Assembly (NCBI GenBank): GCA_026745465.1
Contig: JACYXH010000472.1
Span: forward strand, 1,735,001-1,799,000
DNA: 64,000 nucleotides
Direction of reading: 5' to 3'
DNA from: Lota lota
Lineage: Eukaryota; Chordata; Actinopteri; Gadiformes; Lotidae
The position numbers were made by a program, and so were the translations under genes. The notes beneath the pieces were generated by a model. That model did not search any database. It was not told the DNA's origin and was given only the letters and a program-made list of their open reading frames with translations. Positions 1 through 64,000 of the stretch are shown here, one piece after another. How positions within the stretch are numbered: position 1 is the first letter of the stretch; each line of letters opens with the position of its first letter.

Positions 1-1091
1 AGGGGTTAACACACGGGACGAGAGGATAAAACAAGTCTACACGTACGTTAGTTTGAGAGTCACGGAGGCACTGTGCTGCTTGTCCGTTTTCTAAAGCCAG
101 TGTGACTCTTAACGAGTACAACAACACGGTTCTCTGTTAAGGGGTTTGCATGAGTTTCTTACTGGTAATATCCTTTTCTTGTGGATTCGTGAAGGGACAG
201 TTGACGACATCGGCTCAGGGTTCTGCGGACATTCTGGGACACGTCCAGATTGTTATTTCACGTTCAAATGAGCCAGAGAGAGAGAGAGAGAGCTGCTTCC
301 AGTTAGTTCACTTCACGTTAATGGCCGAAAGAAGAACTGATTGAGTCGTTCTTTATCGATTTGGCTTCGTCGATCTAAAATGTTACAAAGAGAAACCGAG
401 CATTGGACGTAGAAAACATAGGCTATAATGTGAACAAAATGTCTTATATAATAGGCCTACGATTTCAAATGGTGAAATTCGCAATATGCCATAACGTTAT
501 GACTAACAACATTTTTATAGCACATCCAATGTCTAAAGGGCTAGTCGGTCAAAACGACAAGACTCGTTAACTAATTTACATACATTGGCCATCCAGGGAT
601 TTATTTAGAAAAACTCATAAGAAAACCCGAAATCGAAACGTATCAGTAAAACCTCGTCAGTACTCAATCAATTCAATGTATTACGAAATGAAAGCTGACT
701 AACAAGTGTTTCAGAAGGGTGACCCTTCATTATCCTGGAAGAGGTGATTCTTCAAACAATTAGGCATCTCAATAGAATCCCTACAACAAAGTAATCAATA
801 GTCATTTGTCACGCCACACGCAAGGCAATTTAAGGCTTTTCACTTGTGCAAACAAATCATGGCCGATATTGTTCATAGTTCATATGTTCACAGTTACTCA
901 TACCATTGTGTTCTATGGAACATAATGGGCACTACAATAAGCTTGATGTTTGATTTTAAAGAAATGATGGTTACTTCAAATGAACACTTGCTGTACTTGT
1001 GCATTTGTCAATAAGTCGGTAGCCTACTGCCTGTAATAGAGATAACTATTCTTAAGAGAGAGAGGGACAGACAGAGAGAAAGGCTTGCTAA

Positions 1092-1106
1092 GGGGGGGGG
1101 GGGGGG
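1092..1106 (+). repeat. Poly-G run, 15 bases
   Basis: Uninterrupted run of G in otherwise AT-rich DNA. No function inferred. Confidence 0.9.
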
Positions 1107-1337
1107 ATCAAGAGTGTGCGGCACACCGTCTGACTAACAAACATGTCAGCATGGGGCTGTTCTGTTCTCTGAAGGGTCCGGCGAGGAACACTACATCTTG
1201 AGTGACATCATGACATCAGGACTCACAGCTCCATTCAGGGACATTAAAAGCCCAGGCCTCTAGTGTAGTAACGTTATAATATAATCTCTCTGTCTATCTG
1301 TCTATCACTCTGTCTCTCTCTCTCCTTCTCTTTATAT

Positions 1338-1560
<223 letters not shown>

Positions 1561-1933
1561 TCTATCCATCTTTCTCTCTATCTATATATCTTTCTCTCTC
1601 TATCTATATATCTGTCTTTATCTGTGTCATTGTCATTATCTGTCTTGTCTGTCTCTCTGTCTGTCCAGCCATATAATAACCGTATTATATATATTAAACC
1701 GCCATTGTCATTATGAGGTATGTCAGCCAAGCTCATAACTACAATCTTGAGATTGTTGTGTTGTTTGTCCTGCAGCAGATAAATGGGGCTGCACTCCAAG
1801 TGAGGCATGGGGGGTTGTAGTTGTTGTCATTCTCTTTCTGCATGTGCCAGTTCTCAGCGACGATGACAGCAGGCTCCCTTTGGGCCATCTCTGGTCTCCC
1901 AGCCCAGAGAAGCTTCTAGCCCTGATCTCATGG

Positions 1934-1950
1934 GAGAGAGAGAGCGAGAG

Positions 1951-1999
<49 letters not shown>
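1934..1999 (+). repeat. (GA)n microsatellite
   Basis: AG/GA dinucleotide tract of roughly 65 bp with a few interruptions near its start. It generates open frames on both strands that are not genes. Confidence 0.9.
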
Positions 2000-2003
<4 letters not shown>

Positions 2004-2215
2004 GTTTTAATGGTTGCCTCTCAGCACACCAAAGAAACACAAAGGGCCATTCATGGTGTACCAGAGTGGACCCATTCATTCACGCTTACTGAGTAATTGC
2101 CGGTAGAATCCGTGATTGTTCAGCCTCTTCCATCTCCGGGGCCCACAGACGGATATGACGACAGAAGCAGTTGTTTTAAGACGGCGCGACAATCATATTA
2201 AAATACATGCATGGA

Positions 2216-2218
<3 letters not shown>

Positions 2219-2255
<37 letters not shown>
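2219..2255 (+). repeat. Poly-G run, 37 bases
   Basis: Thirty-seven consecutive G followed by A, four or more G and a short GT tract. Such runs can form G-quadruplexes and are difficult to sequence, so the exact length is unreliable. Confidence 0.9.
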
Positions 2256-2256
<1 letters not shown>

Positions 2257-2565
2257 GGGGGTGTGTGTGATGGGGCATGATTGGTTTGTACTGGCTTTCG
2301 CCGTGCATTATGCAATAGCTGCATTTTTTTGCATCCTACATCTAGTGTTCAAAAAGCCGCTACGTAGCGCGCCGGGGCGCTCTGTGCTGCGGGCGCACAA
2401 ACGTGCTACAGAAGAGAGAATGTCGTTGCAACATAAACGTGTGGTGGGGGATAGATGAGCCATTGTGTTCCGCTCAGATCACAGGCCCGCCCGTTGAGGT
2501 GGAAGGGGGCGTAATATGTTGATAGTCCCTGATATCCTGCATTACTGAATCCTACTTAAGTAGTG

Positions 2566-2665
2566 CTCATCTACAGTATACTGTAGTCCTCATCTAGAGT
2601 ATACTGTCGTCCTCATTTACAGTATACTGTAGTCCCCAACTACAGTACACTGTAGTTCTCAACGA
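2566..2665 (+). repeat. Degenerate tandem repeat, about 30-bp unit with palindromic cores
   Basis: Four imperfect copies of a unit containing TACAGTATACTGTAGTCCTC, each with a near-palindromic TACAGTATACTGTA core. A second degenerate repeat based on AAAATAGTCTAAAGTC follows at about 2780-2875. No gene association is apparent. Confidence 0.7.
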
Positions 2666-3186
2666 CTTTCTTTGCTATAGTTCTACTTGAAACACAGTGA
2701 AAACTCAGACGCTACTTAAAAAGAATGTGTTTTGGGGCCTTCTATGGATCATCACATGTACACAAGTGGAATGCAAAGTCTAAAATGGTCTAAAGTCAAT
2801 AATAGTCTGATGTCGAAAATAGTCTACAGTCTAAAATAGTCTAAAGTCCAAAATCCAAAATAGGCTCAAGTTTAACATGGCAGTAAAAAAAAAAGACACA
2901 ACCACATCCTGAAAGGAATCATATTCAACTTAATAAAAAAACTGTCAACATATCACCACCCACACCACACCCACCACCACCACCCACCACCGGACCCCTC
3001 CGTCATGCGTCAACGGGATACATTATTGCAGTGTCGAGAGCTTCTGTTGGAGGCTCTCCGGTGAGAGAGGAGGAGGTGGAGGAGGTGCTGGTGACCCTGA
3101 ACTGTGACAGGAGATAGGTTACCAAGGCCTCCCACAGGTGGGCGGGAGGAGGAGAGCAGCTCCCCTCCCACACCTGATCCCCCCCT

Positions 3187-3189
<3 letters not shown>

Positions 3190-3259
<70 letters not shown>

Positions 3260-3340
3260 TTCCTCATGTAGTGTGAGAGAGAGACAAGAGAGAGGGAGAG
3301 AGAGAGAGAGAGAGAGCGAGAGAGCGAGAGAGAGAGACTG
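3190..3340 (+). repeat. (CA)n then (GA)n microsatellites
   Basis: CA dinucleotide tract of about 68 bp (3190-3258), a 17-bp spacer, then a GA-rich tract to about 3340. Open frames over these tracts are repeat translations. Confidence 0.9.
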
Positions 3341-3578
3341 TTTGTCCAGAAGAGAGTTCCCCCATGAGAGGAAGCCTGAATGGTTTACTGAGCTTTATGT
3401 TATTTAACATTTATTTTAGTTAACAGTTTTGCTTTCAACGCCGTGGTGAGCGAGTCTTTGTATTTTGAGGTGATTATCCCTCCCAAAATGTTGTATATAT
3501 TGGAAAGATATGTTCCTGCGTGGTGCTATTTGTCACAAAATTTAAGGGGAGATGATTGCTAATGCCTTCAATGTTGTT

Positions 3579-3716
3579 GTCTCTCTTTCTCTCTCTGTCT
3601 CTCTCTCTGTCTCTCTGTCTCTCTCTCTCTCTCTTTCTGTCTCTGTCTCTCTCTCTGTCTCTCTCTCTCTTTCTGTCTCTGTCTCTCTCTCTGTCTCTCT
3701 GTCTCTCTCTCTCTCT
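3579..3716 (+). repeat. CT-rich microsatellite forming the polypyrimidine tract of errfi1 exon 2
   Basis: About 138 bp of TCTC/TGTC repeats ends directly at the AG acceptor at 3717-3718 that opens the first coding exon of errfi1. The microsatellite therefore doubles as the polypyrimidine tract, unusually long for a 3' splice site. Confidence 0.8.
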
Positions 3717-3723
3717 AGGCATA

Positions 3724-3756
3724 ATGGTGTATGAGCTGGCTTGGTTGGAGGTATGA
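3724..3756 (+). CDS. Upstream open reading frame in the errfi1 leader
   Basis: A ten-codon frame (MVYELAWLEV, then stop) begins five bases into the exon that opens at 3719. Its TGA at 3754-3756 overlaps the errfi1 ATG at 3753-3755 as ATGA, the geometry used in termination-reinitiation. A second upstream ATG at 3731, in the third frame, runs to a stop at 3800-3802 and so overlaps the main start. Both are seen in the sequence. That they are translated or regulate errfi1 is inference, and it requires that transcripts include this exon from 3719. Confidence 0.45.
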   Translation: MVYELAWLEV

Positions 3757-6700
3757 GAACAGAGCCACACAGAGTCCCATTAAGACCCTTCTCTTCCTCT
3801 AACATCATGGCCGGCAGCAGGCCTTACTGGGGAACCCACGAATCCAACGCCAGGTACATTATGTCTTTAAGGGCAGCCTTTAAGCACTGTGGGACATTAA
3901 AGATGTCTCTAACAATATGGGCGAGAAAAATATATTATTTTTCTACACTTCAACCCATTTTCTTCTATCAAAGTAATATTCAACATTAATTTAAAGATGT
4001 CCCTAGCAATATGGATATTTTTATATAGAAAGAGCAATACGTGACATTAAAGATGTGTCTGTCAATACGAGAATTTTAATAGAGAAAGAGAGAGATTATT
4101 TTTCCTATGCGCAAAAAAATGGTCTTTGACCAAGCATCCTTATTTTAGAATAATAACAATATTTAACTCAACTTTATTGTTCAATGTAACTTGAATTATA
4201 ACATTATAATATTAACTTTATGATATAAAACACAGTAGGGAGTGAGGCTGGGGCTCTGGGACTGCGGTAGTGAACTGAGAGGCAGCTCTGGAATCACAAG
4301 TCCTTCTTTTACGGCCATCCTTCCATGTACTCGTGTACCTTGGTCTTCTATATATTGGCCCAGAGCCCGGACATGGAGCACCTCCTGGTAACACACTCCA
4401 CCCCCAGCCCTCTCACTCCCCCTTCATGGAGAGGGAGAGGGGTCTGGGAGCTGACATGGGTGTTTAGTGCACATGTCAGGCATGTTATTTCACTTAGAAC
4501 GACTCACCCGTGACAAGTTACGTGTTAGTTATGTGTAGAGATCATTGATGGAGGTTGCTGTATGGATGTTTCTCATGCTGGTGTTGTTGTGTTTTGCAGC
4601 TTGTGTCTCAGGCTGAATACTAGGATGGACCACAACACCCCACAGCTACAGCAGCAGCAAGCAACCAAGGCTTTTCAAAGTAAGAACCCCACTTTTCCCA
4701 TTTTGAATTCTTCTTATTTAAAATGTGTCTTATTATTTTGCATTTGAATAGATAAAGAAAATATTTGGAGTTAAACTCAATGTAAATATATATATATATA
4801 TTTTAAATAATTTAAATACTTAAATTCAATATTTAATTAGCTAGAAATGTAAGCATTCAAGCTTTACTTGTAAGCACTTTTTTGTAAAAAGCATACCAAA
4901 TAGTGGCAGTTGATGTTCAGATAATTTGCTATTTTAATTTTTCAATTTGGATTTGGTATAGATTTTTCCTAATCTAAGGTCAGTCTAGCCTTAATCAGGA
5001 TGGACTGAGAAATTAGTAAAATAACGAGAACACAGAACATACAAAAGTACACAAAGAAGATACTACAAAGTTATCTTTGTCGGTTTTAAAGCTTGGATTT
5101 TGTTTCCCAAAAGGTATAATCTCTATGTACTGGTACTTGTGTACTTAACTTTGTTTCCTACTGATATGATTTCTATGAACAAGATGGCCGGAAGCTCTTT
5201 ACCACTATAACTAATATTATTACAAATGTATTCAGTTAATCAAATATACTGGCCTCAGCGGGGACATCAAACATAATAAAAAAACTAGAACAGAACAGAA
5301 GAGGAATGAACAGCTTGCTTGGGCTGTTTTCTCCCCAGGTTTTGTTTTGTATGTTTTGCTGGATCCTTCTGATAGAGGACCAGAGACGAGGGCTAGGGAG
5401 GAGAGGGAGCTATCGCTAGTCTGGTCACCCACTGTTCCTCTGTGGAGGTCTGGGTGGTGCGGGTGGTGGTGGTGTTGGTGGTGCTGACAAATCGGATGTT
5501 TTCTCCGGAAGCCCGGCAGAAGGTTGTCTGCTGGGGTGGGAAACGGCCGGAGATTGTGCCACTTGAGGTTCAGATAATAAAACGAGAAAAAAAAGAAAAA
5601 AGAAGTGCTTCCTGCGTAATCAGGGTGTTGTGGCTGATGTTTGACGAACAGGGTGATAGGTGAAGAGGCTGTTGTTTGTAGCACTGTCCTGTTTCCTCCT
5701 CCTCCTCCTCCTCCTCCTCCTCCTCCTCCTCCTCCTCCTCCTCCTCCTCCTCCTCCTCCTCCTCCTCCTCCCCCTCCTCCTCCTCCTGTATGGGGTGGCA
5801 AAACAGTTTTTTTCACACACATTGACACACATGTACACACATCCACACCGTCGCACACACTCACACACCCTCTGGTGTTTTTCCCTGAGGGGAATCTAGG
5901 AGAGTCGGACTCTGGGAAACACTGGGAAAGTGAGTGGGGAAAAAAAGAGTGGAATTCAGCCTTCTATCTCTCTTTTCCCATCCCCATCCCAACTGTTTTC
6001 CCACTCTGCTTTTCTCTCATTTTGGTTGCTTACACCTTTATGGAACAATATTATTATTGGATGTTACCAATGACAATGACACCATTTACCGCTCCTGTAA
6101 AGAACAATACCCTAAACAAAAAGCCCTCTCATGATGAAGAGCACCTCGTACTGTTGGAACATGAATTAAATGTTAATAAAGCATTGATTCTTTTTTTTCT
6201 CCTCCTACAGCTGAGTTTCCCCCGTGCCAAACAGCGCTGTGCTCTGCTACTCATCGCCTGGCGCAGTGCCGCAACGACCTGCTTCGGCCACAAGAGGGCG
6301 ACCAGGTGGTCCCTTCCTTCCAGAGACTGACGGTGCTGGAGGGACACCACCAGCGGCCCAAGCCCCTCCCACCCCCGCACGACCCGGAGGAGCTCATGGC
6401 GGACGAGGCGGCGGACAGCGAGGTGGAGTTCTTCACCAGCGACCAGCGCAGCCTTCTGCCCAAGAGCTCTGGCAAGGTGCCGTGTTTCCAAGCCACCAGC
6501 AGGGAGAGCTACAGCGGCTTCGGCCAGGTGAACTACGCCTACCAGGGGGTCCCGTCGGTGGGCCGGGAGGGTGAAGACAGCGCAGCGTCGCATGGCTGGT
6601 CCGCTGTTGGAACCAACACCGGGGCCTCCAGCTGGGCGCCGGGCGGCGATGCGTACAGTAACCGTGGGCAACCCCTCCTCCAGAGGGGGGAGGATTACGA

Positions 6701-7325
6701 GCAGATGGCGCCCAGAGCACGGAGGACCGCGTCCTCTTCCAGGAACCCCCCCGACGGCCCGCTCTCCTCCGGCCAACGGTACTCGTACCCGGGCCCGGCC
6801 TACCGCCCTGATGGCCCCGGGAACCCCATACCACTGCCCCCCCAAGACAAGCCCGTCGTCCCACCTCGGGTCCCCATCCCCCCGCCCAAGTCCTCGGCCC
6901 TCCCCAGAACCCTGAGGGGCGACACCTCCGTGGTCCAGGGTCGGCCAGAGGAGGACCGGCCCCCCAAGGTCCCGCCGAGGCTGCCCCTGGTGGCCACGTG
7001 CCCGCCCCGCACCCCCAGTCCCAAGAGCCTCCCAATCTACATCAATGGGGTGATGCCCGCCACGCAGAGCTTTGCCCCCAACCCCAAGTACGTCCGCAGG
7101 GGGCCGTTGCCCCAGCAACAGAGAGCACGGGCGCCCCCTGCTGACCAGAATGGGCCCTGCATCGTGCCCGTCATGAAGGACGGACGCCAGGCCAGCGCCA
7201 CGCACTACTTCCTTCTGCCGCGACCGGCCTATCAGGAGCGGCTGCAGAGGATCCTCGGCCAACCAGAGAGGGCGGATGGCACCGGGGCGTGGCCCACACC
7301 GGACATGAATGATCCGAAGAGATAA
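3753..7325 (+). CDS. errfi1: errfi1: ERBB receptor feedback inhibitor 1 (MIG6)
   Basis: Coding exons 3753-3853, 4600-4679 and 6211-7325 join in phase to give about 431 residues (human about 462). The protein is a cytoplasmic adaptor that binds activated EGFR/ERBB kinase domains, blocks their asymmetric dimer and promotes receptor degradation. The start at 3753 is chosen because the following residues (EPHRVPLRPF, then SRPYWGTHE) align with the mammalian N-terminus (RVPL, then TYWSS). The last exon carries the acidic motif DSEVEFFTS (human CEVEFLTS), QVNYAYQGVP, proline-rich SH3 sites (VPPRVPIPPPK; EDRPPKVPPR at about 308-317), and the ErbB-binding core SPKSLPIYINGVMP...QSFAPNPKY ending at Tyr354, matching the regulatory Tyr of human MIG6 (about 394). 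THYFLLPRPAY follows. The C-terminus is shorter than in mammals. Teleosts keep two copies (a and b); I cannot say which this is. GC-rich third positions in exon 4 contrast with AT-rich flanks. Confidence 0.93.
3880..4100 (+). repeat. Three degenerate copies of an ACATTAAAGATGTCTCTAAC-type repeat in errfi1 intron
   Basis: Copies near 3893, 3982 and 4044 share the pattern ACATTAAAGATG followed by CTAACAATATGG-like sequence, 60-90 bp apart. They look like an old local duplication within the intron after the first coding exon. No function is inferred. Confidence 0.5.
5696..5788 (+). repeat. (CCT)n trinucleotide repeat in errfi1 intron
   Basis: About 30 copies of CCT with a single interruption, in the 1.5-kb intron 4680-6210. 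It gives long polyproline, polyleucine and polyglycine open frames that are artefacts of the repeat. Confidence 0.95.
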
Positions 7326-8610
7326 TAAAATGAAAACCCACAACTACTGTCTTTGTTGGGACTTCAAGAGTCCGAATGCTGTTAAGGAACTACAACTATG
7401 GAAGCCCAATGTTGGACTGTTCTGTAGCATCTGTCGCATACAGTGATCCAATACAGAGGTAGCCGAAGACGCCACCTTGGTGAGCGGGACATGGTGTGGA
7501 TGCGGGCACTCGGCTGACACCTCCCAGACCCCCCAAAAAGTGTGTGCATTGCACAAGCCGTCCATTCCTCTTCAGTTAATTGATAGTTGGCTATGATTAC
7601 TTTTTATTTATTCCTGAACCGATTGAGCATAACGTGTGAACAACACATCGTTGGTGAGTCATGGATTCAAGGGACACATTTGGTTGGTTTTCAGTATTAC
7701 GGATTCTGGACATTCGCCGACAGACTGAAATGATTGAGACTAAAAGGGCTCCACTTAGTGCATGGAAGGTTATGATTACGACACCAGATGGGGAAATGAC
7801 AGTTGGACAAGCTGTGCTTGGACACAATAACCCTTGACATGTGATTTGTTTTTGTACTGATACTTGAAATCTTCACTTTGAGATTGGATGATTTTAAAGA
7901 CTTTGACTGATTTATTTAGCTATAACAAAATGGGAAACGGGGAATGAATTAACATTATAAAGCTACAACATATGCTGATAATTAAGACCTAATCAAATAT
8001 CTGAGATTTTTAACTATTTTAATGTAAAAACATGACATTTTATCAATTTCCAGAGTGTAATTAATGATAAATCTAAAGGCACTTAACGATACCCTGGAAG
8101 TTATGTGAGAGTAGTGATCTTATTTTTCTATGTATATTACATGTTATTTAATGGACTGAACATTAGTTGGATGGTTAGAATTCATATGCTGCATTTTTTG
8201 GTCATTCTGTTGTATCCTGAATGCAAGTGTATCAAAAGCCCATGTTTCATGAACCTGGGAGGCTGTTATTTAATTGTTACATGTTTCTTTTTCCACATGC
8301 CATTAATATTCTAATTTATTCATACTTAATCAAATCATGACATCAGAGACACGGTCTATGCTACTAGTACATTGATTCCCTTTGAAAGACCATGTTGTGT
8401 TGGCATAGCATGCTAAGATCCATGTTTACATTGTTACATCAGTGGGTTACTGTTCTTATAGAGTATTTTTTGTATAAATGTTAGGCGAAGACCATTGATA
8501 TAATGTGTGCATGTTGTGCTAATTTCAGAATGAGAGGTCTTGGAAAGAATAATGGAATTTGAAGTGATCTATTTATAAAATTAAAATAACTTAAATTATA
8601 ACATTTTCAA
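7326..8610 (+). other. errfi1: errfi1 3' untranslated region with AU-rich elements
   Basis: After the stop at 7323-7325 there is no further coding sequence. The stretch becomes AT-rich and holds several ATTTA pentamers, including an overlapping ATTTATTTA at about 7910 and others near 7595, 8145, 8265, 8315 and 8571, as expected for an immediate-early type transcript with short half-life. An AATAAA-like string overlaps the stop codon itself and is too early for normal use. An ATTAAA at 8580-8585 followed by T/G-rich sequence is the best candidate polyadenylation signal. The UTR end is inferred. Confidence 0.55.
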
Positions 8611-9139
8611 TGTTTTATTGTCATCATTTCACTTTTCTATGTTTTTTTGCAATCATTAATTTAGGAAGGATAAAAGGTATGGTAACAGGAAACCAGGCGT
8701 AGCAGGAGATTTTTTACTCGGCAACAAACCCACTTAGGCATAATGTTAGGCACACTTATGTTGAAATATTTTGAGAGTTTTGTTCTAAATAAATCAAATA
8801 AAAAAGCAAAATCAGCAGAGCAGCAGTGGATTCTAGCATTCCACAAACTGAACTGTGGCATGTGAAAATGATCATGGATCCATTTATATTTTACCTGACT
8901 CGATGGAGTGTGTGATTGTACTGGAGAGGACAGAGTGTGCGTTTCCAAGTATGGGGAGGGAATTACACAAATGACAGAAAGGATGTCAAAAACCACACAC
9001 AAAGCACCCATTTTGTGAAGTTTTGTGGATGTCATTTCTCTTTATCACACTCATTCTCTTAATTTCACAGTTTTGCTGGGGCAAAATGTCCCAGGAACAA
9101 ATCAATCCACATTAAAACGATCCAACTCACAAATGTCAT
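8611..9139. other. Intergenic spacer between convergent errfi1 and emc1
   Basis: AT-rich non-coding DNA between the two proposed polyadenylation sites. The genes are tail to tail here. I see no gene or repeat family I can name. Confidence 0.5.
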
Positions 9140-9688
9140 CATCCAAATAATTTTATTTATTTATTAATTCTCCACATATTATTCATATTAAACAGTTAAT
9201 CAAATTAAATCTACACAAACACTTAACTCATCCCGACCAGTCACATCTTTGCGCTTAAAAAATAAGTTAGAAAATAAAGACAAACCATTTTTAGACCTCA
9301 CTGCCACTCCACCTTCTCCATAGTTCGAAATGTTATTCTACGTTGTGATTTCGTCCTCAGCTCCTCCCACTCAGTCATTACAAGCCATTTTAAAATGTAG
9401 CACATTTGTGACATCACACGTTGGACTGTCCACGCAGATGCATGATGTATAGATCGACTCCTCAGTCCGCCTCTCTGGTGGACTGTACCAACTCATCCAT
9501 CATACATCTGGGTGGACACTCACACTTGTGATGTCACAAAAAAGTGGTGTCAAAGATTTCGAAAATGGCTTGTAATCAACCTCACCTGGCGGCAAAAAAG
9601 GGGCCCGTTAACAGAGTGGCGAGAGGTTCCGTACAATGCAGCCTATGGGCGTTAGGGGTAAAGGGTCGTGACCCCTCTACGACCTGCC
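9140..9688 (-). other. emc1: emc1 3' untranslated region
   Basis: On the minus strand the sequence after the emc1 stop continues about 540 nt to a cluster of overlapping AATAAA signals (plus-strand 9151-9165 reads as a T/A run whose complement holds three AATAAA hexamers). This is the likeliest polyadenylation point. The UTR contains a large imperfect fold-back at 9376-9577. Confidence 0.55.
9376..9577. repeat. Imperfect inverted repeat (fold-back) in emc1 3' UTR
   Basis: The arm at 9376-9450 (starting CATTACAAGCCATTTT, then TTTGTGACATCACA and CTGTCCAC) is the near reverse complement of 9500-9577 (ending AAAATGGCTTGTAATC). Arms of about 60-75 bp enclose a loop of roughly 50 bp. It resembles a small fold-back transposon (MITE). 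If the UTR extends through it, the emc1 mRNA would carry a long hairpin. Confidence 0.7.
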
Positions 9689-19796
<10,108 letters not shown>

Positions 19797-20447
19797 TTTA
19801 GCAGCGGCTCACTATGGCAATACGGGGAAAAGAGGAAATATAGTTCTCAGCAGGCTCCAGTTTCCGCAGCTACCAGCGTATACCGCCCCCTGCTGGGTCG
19901 GATGTCCGTTGCCTTGATCTCATTCACAGAACTTGTGTGTGAGAGAGGGCATATGAGCCATGGCAATGAAAGCTTCAGATAACATATTGATCCAGTGTTG
20001 TATTTGGGTTAAATGTTAACCCATTTTTTTGGTAAGAGATTTTTTTACTTGAAGCCAGGGCTACCTTGACTATTTTTAATTTCACAAAGGCCTACATTAG
20101 ACTTCTGTATCCAGCATGAATACACCCAATGGCATAAAACAATTCGTTTTGTATTGTATGTTCCATCTCTTCCTCCGTGTTGTATTCCTTCACAATGACA
20201 GTTAAAATATTTAAGATTAGAGAATACTCCTTATTATCATCTCACAGATTTTTTTTTTAAATGTATTATACATTACATTAAGTGAGTGAATTTACAGTAG
20301 CGTTATACATCTGAAGAACGATAATGGCATCGCTAAACAATCAAGATTTTCCATATATTGGTTTGGAACATGAGCGCCCCTTGTGATTTACTTTCGATAA
20401 ACAATTTTTCCTTCCAGTGGCAGTTTTTTTCCCTTCATTATTTCAAG
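19797..20447. promoter_or_regulatory. Probable bidirectional emc1/ubr4 promoter
   Basis: The 651 bp between the divergent start codons contain no other gene. The head-to-head emc1-ubr4 arrangement is, to my knowledge, conserved in vertebrates. The ubr4 ATG lies in CAAGATGGCGTC (20445-20456), matching the YY1 core AAGATGGCG often found just downstream of TATA-less housekeeping start sites. The emc1 ATG lies in AAAATGGCT, a weaker match. No TATA box in proper position was recognised. Transcription start sites are not determinable here. Confidence 0.6.
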
Positions 20448-63720
<43,273 letters not shown>

Positions 63721-63805
63721 GTAAGTGGAGCTCTCTGAAAAACGGCACTGAAAAGCAATGGATTTAACTATTACTATTTCAGACAATTCTATCCACTCTG
63801 GCATT

Positions 63806-63930
63806 TTTCTCAGAGATGCCGGTAGACAGTCTACCGGTAGGCATCCCTGAGCAACAGCATTGGGCTTGAAACCCCCAACCTTTTGGCTGGGAGTCAAACA
63901 CCCTAACCACTAGACTTTCCTGCCCCCTTT
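63806..63930 (-). mobile_element. tRNA-derived SINE fragment (family 1), inverted
   Basis: On the minus strand: CTAGTGGTTAGGGTGTTTGA, CTCCCAGCCAAAAGGTTG and GGGTTTCAAGCCC, matching the heads at 42450 and 62318. A short palindrome CCGGTAGACAGTCTACCGG at about 63820-63838 lies inside. The remainder of 63721-64000 is ubr4 intron. Confidence 0.6.
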
Positions 63931-64000
63931 TAAAGAACCTTCTAATCCAATGTCTCATTGATTAGAGTATTAGACTAAGTATTTAACGGGTGGGTGTGCT

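Noticed and set aside
1-150. Possible untranslated first exon of errfi1 at the very start of the window
   Set aside because: A GT occurs after about 165 but there is no supporting promoter, conservation or polypyrimidine evidence; cannot be distinguished from chance.
3003-3267. Cys-Val repeat open frames near 3.0-3.3 kb and similar His-Thr frames at 11.2 kb, 30.0 kb and 58.9 kb
   Set aside because: Products of CA/TG dinucleotide repeats.
5232-5864. Long open frames with polyglycine, polyproline, polyleucine or polyarginine across 5.2-6.3 kb on both strands
   Set aside because: They are translations of the (CCT)n repeat and errfi1 intron; no similarity outside the repeat and no conserved start.
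6129-7343. 404-residue open frame antisense to errfi1 exon 4
   Set aside because: GC-rich third positions of errfi1 keep the antisense frame open; the sense frame carries the recognisable MIG6 motifs.

Overview
The window is nuclear DNA from a ray-finned (teleost) fish. Three vertebrate genes are recognisable from their exon-encoded proteins and run errfi1 (+), emc1 (-), ubr4 (+). Introns are short with GT-AG borders, microsatellites are very dense, and there are tRNA-derived SINEs and small inverted-repeat transposons of types common in fish. The density of simple repeats would suit a cod-like fish, but that is only a guess. No viral, retroviral or bacterial genes were recognised.

Layout. 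Positions 1-3718 hold simple repeats (TATC, GA, poly-G, CA, CT) and no coding exon I can support. errfi1 (ERBB receptor feedback inhibitor 1, MIG6) has coding exons at 3753-3853, 4600-4679 and 6211-7325, and its AU-rich 3' UTR probably runs to about 8.6 kb. emc1 (ER membrane protein complex subunit 1) lies on the minus strand from 19796 down to 9689 in 22 coding exons, with a 3' UTR reaching about 9.14 kb that holds a 200-bp fold-back. emc1 and ubr4 are head to head across 651 bp (19797-20447), a probable shared promoter with a YY1-type motif on the ubr4 start codon. ubr4 (the giant N-recognin E3 ligase p600) fills 20448-64000. I resolve 80 consecutive coding exons (12,178 nt, about 4,059 residues) with unbroken reading phase; the last quarter or so of the protein lies beyond the window.

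All three are housekeeping or signalling genes: errfi1 is an inducible brake on EGFR-family kinases, emc1 is part of the ER insertase, and ubr4 is a ubiquitin ligase of the N-degron pathway. I see no operon-like logic beyond the shared emc1/ubr4 promoter.

The most unusual signal is that tandem duplications repeatedly sit on or beside splice junctions: ubr4 exon 54 acceptor (8 copies of a 54/56-bp module with branch-like site, acceptor and exon start), ubr4 exon 67 donor (39-bp units that stay in frame and open), ubr4 exon 70 donor (64 bp x2), ubr4 exon 29 donor (41 bp x2), ubr4 exon 59 (44-bp array starting 6 nt after the exon end) and emc1 exon 19 acceptor (112 bp). In addition, emc1 exon 3 is one base short of its expected length, which breaks the reading frame in this assembly.
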